Positions 1 through 6,492 of a stretch of DNA of 13,729 bases are shown in pieces. The notes below the pieces were generated by a model that made no database searches, was not told where the DNA came from, and saw only the letters and a program-made list of their open reading frames with translations. Source of the stretch: Chitinophagaceae bacterium (GTDB taxonomy: Bacteria; Bacteroidota; Bacteroidia; Chitinophagales; Chitinophagaceae). The stretch is from assembly GCA_025455665.1 (NCBI GenBank), contig JALOMC010000127.1, positions 1 through 13,729 on the forward strand, given 5' to 3'. Positions within the stretch are counted from its first letter, which is position 1, and the number at the start of each line of letters is the position of its first letter. The position numbers were made by a program, and so were the translations under genes.

Positions 1-447
1 GCCACCCTGGCCATGATGGAGTGGATGAAGGCCAACGGTTTTGCGCCCAGCATATCGGTACACCGCGGGCATAGCTACTACCTGCCCTACACCATTGAAA
101 AACTGCTGCCCAGCAAGGTGGTGGTACTAGGCAGCTGCGGCGCCTACCACAACCTGGCCGATGTGCTCAAAACATCGCCCGATGCCTACATCATCAGCAG
201 CAAGCAGGTGGGCTATGGCGAAATAAACGTAGCGCTGTTTTCGTACCTGGTAGACCGCCTGAAGGCCGGGCAGGATGTGAAATGGCCCGCCATGATGACC
301 GAAGTGTCCCGCCGCATTAGTGCCGAGAAAAAGGAAGGCTACGACGACTATGTATTTCCGCACCAAAACCTGGGTGCCCTGTTTATAAAGGCGTATAAAA
401 TAGCCAGTACCAAAGATGCGCCCCCTGAGGGCTTTACGTTAAAATAG
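1..447 (+). CDS. 3' end of an unidentified protein, possible clan-CD peptidase-like C-terminal domain
   Basis: The reading frame is open from the first base (Ala-Thr-Leu-Ala before the first ATG at 13), so this is the C-terminal ~148 residues of a gene that begins outside the window; the ATG at 13 is probably internal. I do not recognise the family with certainty. The visible pattern is a strand ending in SVHRGHSYY, then a hydrophobic strand KVVVLGSCGAY, then a strand DAYIISSKQVGYGE. A His-Gly-like site after one strand and a Cys after the next hydrophobic strand resembles the His/Cys dyad layout of clan-CD (caspase/gingipain-like) peptidases. That is inference; the upstream domains that would settle it are missing. 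The gene ends 62 bases before the ABC transporter start on the same strand, so co-transcription is possible but no functional link is evident. Confidence 0.7.
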   Translation, partial: ATLAMMEWMKANGFAPSISVHRGHSYYLPYTIEKLLPSKVVVLGSCGAYHNLADVLKTSPDAYIISSKQVGYGEINVALFSYLVDRLKAGQDVKWPAMMTEVSRRISAEKKEGYDDYVFPHQNLGALFIKAYKIASTKDAPPEGFTLK

Positions 448-509
448 CCGGCCGGCGGGGGCTTCGCCGCTGCTTTGCTTAGCTTCGCCCGCCTTTGCAG
501 CTGTCCGCT

Positions 510-2342
510 ATGTCATCGTCCACCGCCAAAAAATCGTTCGACTTCGCAGGTTTTGCCCGTGTGCTGCGCTACGTGCGGCCGTACAGGCGGCTGTTTGTGC
601 TCAGCCTGCTGCTGGCCCTGCTCATGGGCGCCCTCTCGCCGGTGCGGGGCGTGCTGATACAGTACACGGTAGACAAAGGCCTGAAGGGCCAGCCCGGCAG
701 CGTACCCGGCTGGCTGAACCAATGGTTTGATGGCATCAGCCATGGCGATATGGCCCGCTTTGTGGTGCTGGTATCGGTGCTGCAGGTAGTAGTACTGCTG
801 GTAGAAACCCTGGTGCGGTTTGCCTTTGCCTACGGCACGGCCCGGCTGGGCCAGTATGTGGTAAAAGACATGCGGACGGCCGTCTTCAAAAAAATACTCG
901 GCCTCAACCTGCGCCAGTTTGATAGCACGCCCATTGGCACGCTTACCACCCGCACCGTCAATGATATCGAAAGCATCAACGAGATTTTTGCCGACGGCCT
1001 CATTCCCATCATTGCCGATTTTCTTACCATCGTCATTACGCTGGCCACCATGTTTTACATGGATTGGCAGCTCACCCTCATCAGCCTCATTCCGTTTCCC
1101 ATTTTGCTGGTGGCCACCTGGATTTTTAAAGAAAGCGTAAACAAATCATTTACCCGGGTGCGCAATGCGGTAAGCCAGTTGAACGCCTTTGTACAAGAGC
1201 ACCTCACCGGCATGCAAATGGTGCAGGCCTTTAATGCCGAAACCCGTGAGTTTGGCCGCTTCCGGCAAATCAACCGCGATCACCGCAATGCCAATATCAA
1301 CGCCATTTTTGCCTACTCGGTGTTTTTTCCGGTGGTAGAGGTGGTGCTGGCCATCAGCCTGGGTCTGCTGGTATGGTGGGTGGCAGGGCAGCGGCTCGAA
1401 GCGGGCAAACTCATTGCGTTTATCCTGTTTCTCAACCAGATATTCAGGCCGCTGCGGGTAATAGCCGACAAGTTTAATGTGATACAAATGGGCATGGTGG
1501 CCAGCGAACGGGTGTTCAAGGTGCTGGACAACCCCGACGAAATGCCCGCCCCGGCGCCCGATGCCTGGCAGCCGGCTACTGTGCGGGGCGATATCAGCTT
1601 TCGGCAGGTAAGCTTTGGCTACCAGCCGCCGGCCATGGTACTGCAGCAGGTGAGCTTTGAGGTGGCGGCCGGCCACACCCTGGCCATTGTGGGTAGCACC
1701 GGCAGTGGCAAAACCACCATCATATCGCTGCTGAACCGCCTATACGAAGTGCAGGAGGGCAGCATAGCCATAGATGGGGTAGACATACGGCAGTGGCACC
1801 CCGAGGCACTGCGCAGCCGCATAGGCGTGGTGCTGCAAGACGTGTTTTTGTTCAGCGGTTCGGTGCTCGATAATATTACCCTGCGCAATGCCGATATACC
1901 GCAGGAGCGGGTAGAAGAAGTGTGTCGCCTGATTGGCATTCACGATTTTATTATGCAGCTGCCGGGGCAGTACCATTTTAATGTAATGGAGCGGGGCGCC
2001 ACCCTGAGTGCCGGCCAGCGGCAGCTGCTCAGCTTTGCCCGCTGCCTGCTGTACAATCCGGCCATTTTGATACTGGACGAAGCCACCAGCAACATCGACA
2101 GCGAAAGCGAGGCCCTGATACAACAGGCCATTGATAAAATGATAGCCGGCCGCACGGCCATTGTAATAGCACACCGCCTTAGCACCATTCGCAAGGCCCA
2201 CCAGATACTGGTGCTGGACCGTGGCGAGGTAAAAGAAATGGGCAGCCACGAGCAGCTGCTGGCCGCCGGTGGCCACTACGCCCGCCTGCACGAGCTGCAG
2301 TTTGATCGCAAAAAAGCCCCGCGCCAGCAAGTGGTGGAGTAG
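510..2342 (+). CDS. ABC exporter, fused permease and ATPase (MsbA/multidrug-type)
   Basis: A complete half-transporter of 610 residues, the usual length for type IV (MsbA-like) exporters that work as dimers in the inner membrane. The N-terminal half has about six membrane segments (roughly residues 28-50, 82-105, 160-180, 182-200, 265-290, 295-315). The ATPase half shows Walker A GSTGSGKT (~395-402), a Q-loop VVLQD (~440-444), signature LSAGQRQLLSFAR (~499-511), Walker B ILILDEATSNID (~517-528) with the catalytic Glu intact, and the H-loop His in IAHRLS (~555). All catalytic positions are present, so there is no sign of a degenerate site as in some heterodimeric exporters. The ATG at 510 is preferred over an in-frame TTG at 495. 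No partner gene adjoins it, so the substrate (lipid, drug or peptide) cannot be inferred. Confidence 0.95.
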   Translation: MSSSTAKKSFDFAGFARVLRYVRPYRRLFVLSLLLALLMGALSPVRGVLIQYTVDKGLKGQPGSVPGWLNQWFDGISHGDMARFVVLVSVLQVVVLLVETLVRFAFAYGTARLGQYVVKDMRTAVFKKILGLNLRQFDSTPIGTLTTRTVNDIESINEIFADGLIPIIADFLTIVITLATMFYMDWQLTLISLIPFPILLVATWIFKESVNKSFTRVRNAVSQLNAFVQEHLTGMQMVQAFNAETREFGRFRQINRDHRNANINAIFAYSVFFPVVEVVLAISLGLLVWWVAGQRLEAGKLIAFILFLNQIFRPLRVIADKFNVIQMGMVASERVFKVLDNPDEMPAPAPDAWQPATVRGDISFRQVSFGYQPPAMVLQQVSFEVAAGHTLAIVGSTGSGKTTIISLLNRLYEVQEGSIAIDGVDIRQWHPEALRSRIGVVLQDVFLFSGSVLDNITLRNADIPQERVEEVCRLIGIHDFIMQLPGQYHFNVMERGATLSAGQRQLLSFARCLLYNPAILILDEATSNIDSESEALIQQAIDKMIAGRTAIVIAHRLSTIRKAHQILVLDRGEVKEMGSHEQLLAAGGHYARLHELQFDRKKAPRQQVVE

Positions 2343-2551
2343 GGTGAACTTAGGCTTCTGCGCTGCCAGTGTTCTTTTCGGAGCCGCCGTTGCGGGTGTT
2401 GTCACCTGCTATTGCTTAACTTCAAGCAATGTTGTGTGGCGGGTCTTTCATTGTTTAATGCCAGAGTAGTTTAGAGGCTGTTAGTTACAATACAACGAGT
2501 CGATTTGTTATGGTGAGTTTAAGAAGGAAATAAAATAGGAGTTACTGTTTA

Positions 2552-3343
2552 TTAGAAATTCGATTCGATATAATCGCTTGCGGTATTTGATCCTAAGCTA
2601 ACAGATTTTTTCAAATATTCAAGACTCATCTGGTAATCTTCAAGCATTCGATATTCATGTCCAACAAACAAATAGAAATCTGCATTCAGCGGATCAATAT
2701 TGATTGCTTTGCTCATTAGATTTATGGCTTCTAGGTGTTCCTTACAGACAGATAAGAAGATTGCATAATAGTAGTAAAAGTCAATTAGGCTTTTCGTGTC
2801 AGTATACTGACTTTCTATGTTCAACATCATATCGTTGAGAACTCGCCTAGCTTCGTTTTTTAGTACTATCATTTCTCCTCTTTCTTGCGCAGTGGTTATT
2901 AATTTCTTTGCAAGTAAGAGGTATTTATTTGTGAAGTCTTGAGCTATTTCAAAGTATTCTATTTTTTTGACTTTAATATGTATTTCTATATTGAATGGTA
3001 CAGGATTTCCAATGTAATAGTTTGTATGACCGTTTGAGTAGTCGATTACTATATCTAAGACTTCCACTCTAATGTCCTTTATTTCATAGTTTTCATTGTT
3101 AAAGCTAATGAATGCGCCGATCTTGAGTGTAGGATTTCCAATAGTCTCAATTAGTTTTTTGTAGTCCGAAGTTTCAAAAATCCCGTTTTCTAAATAAGGC
3201 TTATCAAAGTGTAAAAACTTGAATCTCGGATAAACTAGCGCATCACTGTAGTTGATGCTTACCATTTTCTTGAATGCCAAACCTATGTATGAATCGTCAG
3301 GTATTGGGCGAAGAGCTTTGTATAAATCTTTTTTGAAAAACAT
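2552..3343 (-). CDS. AT-rich hypothetical protein with C-terminal TPR repeats
   Basis: A 263-residue protein with no signal peptide or membrane segment. The N-terminal ~130 residues are rich in beta-type hydrophobic/charged alternation (for example IRVEVLDIVIDYSNG) and match nothing I recognise. From about residue 185 the sequence becomes helical and carries one clear TPR (HLEAINLMSKAINIDPLNAD) followed by a second (YQMSLEYLKKSVSLG). TPRs bind protein partners, so an adaptor or cytosolic partner-binding role is possible; this is inference. The gene is convergent with the ABC transporter and lies in DNA far more AT-rich than its neighbours: a hand count of 2581-2640 gives 19 G+C of 60, against 35 of 60 at 1681-1740. 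That suggests horizontal acquisition. No Shine-Dalgarno motif is seen before the ATG. Confidence 0.8.
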   Translation of the reverse strand: MFFKKDLYKALRPIPDDSYIGLAFKKMVSINYSDALVYPRFKFLHFDKPYLENGIFETSDYKKLIETIGNPTLKIGAFISFNNENYEIKDIRVEVLDIVIDYSNGHTNYYIGNPVPFNIEIHIKVKKIEYFEIAQDFTNKYLLLAKKLITTAQERGEMIVLKNEARRVLNDMMLNIESQYTDTKSLIDFYYYYAIFLSVCKEHLEAINLMSKAINIDPLNADFYLFVGHEYRMLEDYQMSLEYLKKSVSLGSNTASDYIESNF

Positions 3344-3472
3344 GAATAAAGGTATTGAGAATTCGCCTGCTCAACGATTAAACAAAATTCGATAATCCGA
3401 CTTACATGATTCAATAGCGAATGGTTTTCATATAGTCCTTAGTAAGGATGGTTGCTTGTACAACTAATAGGC

Positions 3473-3769
3473 CTATTGTTCTTCAATAATTTGCTTTACA
3501 AAAGATTCAAATTCCTCTTGGATAACTTTGGGTACTTTCTGCCGATCAATTTTGAAATCAAACGGTATTTGATCTCGATCTCGTTCTTCATCGTAACTCG
3601 GCGTATTAAAGTTAAGCTGAATGTAGGTGTCGTGCTGATCTGTTTCAAACACCTTCGGATACTTTGTCTTGATTTCCTCTTTTTTTTCAAGAATTTTTTC
3701 AATCTTGTTTTTCAAGCTGTGACTAATATAGCTGTTCAAGAAGTTTCTATCCCAAAACGAGTTTTCCAT
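3473..3769 (-). CDS. small AT-rich hypothetical protein, start uncertain
   Basis: A 98-residue highly charged, mostly helical protein (a Lys/Glu-rich stretch NKIEKILEKKEEIKTKYP, then YIQLNFNTPSYDEERDRD). It has no signal peptide, membrane segment or recognised domain. The same frame stays open upstream of the ATG at 3769 as far as a TAA at 3884-3886, and that extension reads like protein (for example KIFYVISVKLTSDENLDQKR), but it contains no ATG, GTG or TTG. Either the gene truly starts at 3769, or its 5' end has been lost and this is a remnant. It lies 129 bases upstream of the TPR gene on the same strand and shares its AT-rich composition, so the two may have arrived together. Function unknown. 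Confidence 0.5.
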   Translation of the reverse strand: MENSFWDRNFLNSYISHSLKNKIEKILEKKEEIKTKYPKVFETDQHDTYIQLNFNTPSYDEERDRDQIPFDFKIDRQKVPKVIQEEFESFVKQIIEEQ

Positions 3770-3915
3770 AATCGAAGTTCTTTTCTGATCAAGATTTTCG
3801 TCGGAAGTTAGTTTAACGGAAATGACGTAAAAAATCTTTTGTTTACTCTGTTGGATATTTGTGGATAAGGGGTTCCGAAATCTTTAGGAAATTGTCAAAA
3901 AGTCACGGCTCACCC

Positions 3916-4001
3916 GCTGTTCAGGATTTGCGATCCTGCATGCCTATCCCGCTGTTCAGGATTTGCAATCCTGAACGCCTATCACCGGGTTTGCAACTCG
4001 G
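3916..4001. repeat. left-hand REP-like palindromes (three units)
   Basis: Three related imperfect palindromes precede the transposase relic. Unit 1 (3916-3940) and unit 2 (3951-3976) share the start GCTGTTCAGGATTTGC; unit 2 has arms GTTCAGGATT and AATCCTGAAC, while unit 1 has a damaged right arm. Unit 3 (3985-4001) is a shorter stem, CCGGGTT/AACTCGG with one G-T wobble. A short spacer GCCTATC follows units 1 and 2. The reverse complement of the right-hand repeats beyond the transposase (4598-4620 and 4678-4700) matches unit 2 except for A/G and T/C swaps in the stem, so the two flanks are in inverted orientation. REP-like stems next to an HUH tyrosine transposase are the known target type of RAYT proteins. 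Confidence 0.8.
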
Positions 4002-4031
4002 ACTACTTCCAGGTCTCTTAGTCTGACGCCT

Positions 4032-4556
4032 TTCGCCTACAACACCAAAGATTAGGGGGCACCCCATTTTCTCACTTTTACTGTACATCAATGGGCCGAT
4101 GTATTCACCCGGCAGGCGTATATCGAAATTTACCTCGACAGCCTGGCGTATTGCCAGCGTGAAAAGGGCTTGCTTGTTTACGGCTATGTCGTCATGTCAA
4201 ATCACGTGCACCTTATTGCAAGGGCAGCCCATGAAAATTTGAGTGATGTTATTCGGGACCACAAGAAGCACACCGCCAAAAAAATCTATGAGGCCATTAT
4301 GGCAAACAAGCGGGAAAGCCGCAAAGAATGGCTATCGCTGGTGCTACAGCATCGGGGCCATATCTGGTTTTGGGAGGAAGGCTATCATGGTGAAGCGATC
4401 TACACAGATGATTTTTTTCTATCGAAACTGAACTACCTGCATCAGAATCCGGTGAGGGCCGGCCTGGTGGAGTACCCGGAGCACTACCTGCACAGCAGTG
4501 CGGCGGATTACGTTGGCTTGCGGCAGGGGCGCCTGACTGTTGATGGGTTGCGTTGA
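4032..4556 (+). pseudogene. REP-associated tyrosine transposase (RAYT, Y1/HUH family), N-terminally disrupted
   Basis: The protein readable from 4032 to the TGA at 4554-4556 is a typical RAYT of the IS200-like Y1 superfamily, single-strand DNA transposases that act on REP-type hairpins. The HUH metal site is intact (MSNHVHLIAR, about 4195-4224), as is the conserved C-terminal block LNYLHQNPVRAGLV (about 4428-4469), which probably holds the catalytic Tyr. The family's N-terminal strand is visible (YNTKD, then GAPHFLTFTVHQWADVF), but a TAG at 4053-4055 interrupts it where the frame suggests CAG, and no ATG, GTG or TTG stands at the expected start near 4032. The longest remaining frame starts at a TTG at 4170 and lacks ~50 residues including the first strand. 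I therefore call it a decayed copy; a sequencing error at 4053 or a start further in cannot be excluded. It sits exactly between the two REP-like clusters. Confidence 0.8.
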
Positions 4557-4570
4557 TGTAGTTGGCAGTC

Positions 4571-4724
4571 GGGCGGATTGCAAATCCGCCGATATGGGTT
4601 CGGGATTGCAAATCCCGAACAGCAGGCTTGCAGTAGTGGAGATGGCAGATGGGCGGATTGCAAAGGCGCCGATATGGGTTCGGGATTGCAAATCCCGAAC
4701 AGCAAGAATTGCAAATCCCGAACA
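4571..4724. repeat. right-hand REP-like palindromes in an 80-base tandem arrangement
   Basis: The cluster starts 14 bases after the RAYT stop. It contains a short palindrome (4572-4590; arms GGCGGATT and AATCCGCC around GCA) and a longer one (4598-4620; arms GTTCGGGATT and AATCCCGAAC around GCA), joined by GATATGG. The same 54-base pair-of-palindromes module recurs 80 bases later (4651-4704). There the long palindrome is perfect (4678-4700), but the short one has lost its arm match (AATCCGCC has become AAGGCGCC). A truncated half-unit follows at 4706-4724. The pairing of two hairpins with a fixed linker resembles BIMEs, and the long hairpin is the reverse complement of the left-hand units apart from transitions in the stem. 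Confidence 0.85.
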
Positions 4725-4735
4725 GCAGGATGGCG

Positions 4736-5109
4736 GCTGTTGGTCCGGCGACCAACAGCGGCGAACGGACTAATCTGAGAAGCTGCCCTCTACCGCCGGT
4801 ATGACGGAACGGGGGGAGACCGGCGGAGCGTGACAGGCGATGGGCTGCGCTGCCCGGCGGGCCCCGCCTCGACTCAATCGAGGCGGGGGTGCACCGCACC
4901 GAACGAAGTGAGCCCACAGGGCGGCGTACCGCTGCCGGGATGTGTACTGTTGTTGACAGCCCCAAGAATTGTATTTGAACAAGCAGGCAACAGGCGGCGG
5001 ACCCGCAAAACAACGCGTCAGGCGACGTGGCGGGGCAGGCCGACAGGTAGCCCGGAATTTTCATGTCACTTTCTTGCGCCGCCGATGCCGATGTTTGGCC
5101 CCCGGCCCG
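4736..5109. other. non-coding region with three strong inverted repeats
   Basis: No convincing gene lies between the REP-like repeats and atpB; the open frame from 4830 that runs into atpB is low-complexity Arg/Pro/Gly sequence and starts far upstream of the signal-peptide-like start. The region holds three inverted repeats. First, GCTGTTGGTC/GACCAACAGC with a 4-base loop (4736-4759). Second, CCGCCGGT/ACCGGCGG with an 18-base loop (4793-4826). Third, CCCCGCCTCGA/TCGAGGCGGGG with a 5-base loop (4862-4888). None is followed by a T-run on either strand, so they are not ordinary intrinsic terminators. They may be degenerate members of dispersed intergenic repeat families. The rest (about 4890-5109) shows nothing I can name. 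Confidence 0.6.
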
Positions 5110-5117
5110 TACATTTG
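5110..5117 (+). promoter_or_regulatory. possible Bacteroidota -7 element upstream of atpB
   Basis: TACATTTG is an exact match to the Bacteroidota -7 consensus TAnnTTTG and ends 21 bases before the chosen atpB start at 5139, similar to the spacing seen for the TonB receptor promoter at 8538. No TTTG lies at the expected ~20-base distance upstream; the nearest is only 12 bases away (5094-5097). The call therefore rests on the -7 box alone. Confidence 0.35.
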
Positions 5118-5138
5118 CGGCCAAATTTGAGCACAGGT

Positions 5139-6250
5139 ATGGGTAGTAAGTTCCTCAAATCTTTACTGGTGGCTGCTTTCAGCGTACTGGCACTGGGCAC
5201 CGCCCTGGCCGAAGAAGGGCACGAACCCGGCGCACACGCCGCCGGCCACGAAAAGCCCCTCGACCCCGGTAAAGTGATCATTGAGCACGTGACCGATGCC
5301 CACGATTTCCATTTTATGGACATTGGTGGCAAGGCTATTTCGCTTCCCCTGCCGGTGATTTTGTATGCCGAGGGCCAGTGGCATTTTTTCAGCAGTGGCA
5401 AGTTTCACCACGGCCACGAGGCGCACAATGGCTTTTACCTGGTGACCGACCACTACCTGGAGCAACTGAAGGCCGAAGGCGTAAGCACCGAGGGCCTGAA
5501 AAATCAGCAAATCATAAAAGTAGATGCCGCCGGCAAGCCCGACCTGGGTGTGCAGGTGTACGACTTCAGCATGACCAAAAACGTGGTGCAAATGCTGATA
5601 GCCAGCATCCTGCTTATCCTTATTATGAGCAGCATTGCCCGCAAGTACGCCAAAAATGGCCCCAACCAGGCGCCGAGTGGTTTTCAAAACGCATCACCTT
5701 TGTGCGTGACGAAGTGGCCAAGCCTAACCTGGGCAAAAAGTACCAGCGCTACCTGCCGCTGCTGCTTACCATTTTCTTCTTCATTCTCATCAACAACCTG
5801 TTTGGCCTGATACCCGGCTCGGCCAACGTAACCGGTAACCTGGCGCTGACGGCTGTGCTGGCGCTGGTGTCGTTCGTGGTCATCCTTTTCAGCACCAACA
5901 AGCATTTTTGGGGCCACGTGTTCTGGTTTCCGGGTGTGCCGGTGCCGGTTAAGTTCATCATGATGCCGGTAGAACTGATGGGTATTTTCACCAAGCCCTT
6001 CGCCCTCATGATTCGTCTGTTTGCCAATATGGTGGCCGGCCACGTCATCATCCTCAGCTTTATCATCCTCATTTTCATATTTGGCGCTATGAATGCGGCA
6101 CTGGGCTATGGCACCAGCCCCATATTTGTAGCCCTGGCGGTATTCATCTACGCTATCGAAGTGCTGGTAGCGTTCATCCAGGCTTTCATTTTCACCAACC
6201 TGACGGCGGTGTTTATAGGCCAGGCGTTTGAGCATGGAGACCACCACTAG
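5139..6250 (+). CDS. atpB: ATP synthase F0 subunit a (AtpB), reading frame broken near 5691-5695
   Basis: Subunit a forms the two proton half-channels next to the c-ring in the inner membrane. The ATG at 5139 gives a signal-peptide-like start (MGSKFLKSLLVAAFSVLALG) and a His-rich external N-terminus typical of Bacteroidota AtpB. This frame is convincing to about 5693 (KYAKNGPNQAPSGFQNA). The rest of the protein continues in the next frame from 5693 (ITFVRDEVAKPNLGKKYQ) to the TAG at 6248-6250. The second part carries the essential Arg in MIRLFANMVAGHV and the conserved FIQAFIFTNLTAVFIG. Families I know have about four more residues (an xEPx-type segment) between the two parts, so a loss of about 10-13 bases would explain the break. 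As written the first frame stops at 5810 (223 residues) and would give a non-functional subunit. Combined length of ~370 residues fits the phylum. It is followed by atpE after a 242-base repeat-filled spacer. Confidence 0.88.
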
Positions 6251-6343
6251 GGAATGAGGAATGAGGAATTAGGAATGAGGAAAATGAGGAATGAGGAATA
6301 AGGAATAAGGAATGATGAATGAGGAGTGATGAATGAGGAATAA
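6251..6343. repeat. tandem 7-base repeat, unit GGAATGA, about 13 copies
   Basis: Immediately after the atpB stop, 13 units of consensus GGAATGA run head to tail. Variants are GGAATTA, GGAATAA, TGAATGA and GGAGTGA, and one unit is expanded by two A (6279-6287). The + strand is almost all purine plus T. Units carry overlapping ATGA, so the array is full of stop codons in all + frames. Such arrays change length by slippage, and this one lies inside the atp transcript. Confidence 0.9.
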
Positions 6344-6362
6344 AGAATTCGGATGGTCTTGG

Positions 6363-6434
6363 CCTCGACCTCAACCTCAACCTCGACCTGAACCTTGACC
6401 TCGACCTTGACCTCAACCTTGACCTCAACCTCGA
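6363..6434. repeat. tandem 6-base repeat, unit CCTYRA, 12 copies
   Basis: Twelve uninterrupted hexamers follow the 7-mer array after a 19-base gap. All begin CCT and end in A, and vary only at positions 4 and 5 (CCTCGA, CCTCAA, CCTTGA, one CCTGAA). The - strand reads as an Arg-Ser/Leu/Phe repeat peptide, which I treat as an artefact. The array ends 58 bases before atpE, so together the two arrays fill most of the atpB-atpE spacer. Confidence 0.92.
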
Positions 6435-6492
6435 ACAGTGCTGCGGGAGCAGAAGCGGAACACGGATTTTTTCATTTTAAATATCATCGATT

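Noticed and set aside
1740..2405. - strand ORF of 221 codons opposite the ABC ATPase domain
   Set aside because: The + strand carries all ABC ATPase motifs; the antisense frame is a composition artefact.
2411..2430. Stem-loop ATTGCTT/AAGCAAT as terminator of the ABC gene
   Set aside because: A weak 7-bp AT-rich stem without a following T-tract; it may aid termination, but the evidence is too thin.
4571..4724. CRISPR-like array
   Set aside because: The repeats are palindromic hairpins of two kinds with a repeated linker, only two full modules exist, spacers are not unique and of equal size, and no cas genes are present.
4862..4888. Intrinsic terminator upstream of atpB
   Set aside because: The 11-bp stem is strong, but neither strand has a T-run after it.
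4830..5138. N-terminal extension of atpB by about 100 residues
   Set aside because: The extension is Arg/Pro/Gly-rich, spans an inverted repeat, and precedes a typical signal-peptide-like start at 5139.
5660..5720. Programmed ribosomal frameshift in atpB
   Set aside because: No slippery heptamer with a downstream structure is evident, residues appear to be missing at the junction, and such regulation is not known for this gene.
5163..6247. - strand ORFs of 174 and 187 codons opposite atpB
   Set aside because: They are antisense shadows of atpB codons and show no family features, although the atpB frame break made me check them.
6213..6428. Protein-coding - strand ORF over the tandem arrays
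   Set aside because: It is an Arg/Ser/Leu repeat followed by Phe/Ile/Pro/His repeats generated by the 6-mer and 7-mer arrays, not a gene.
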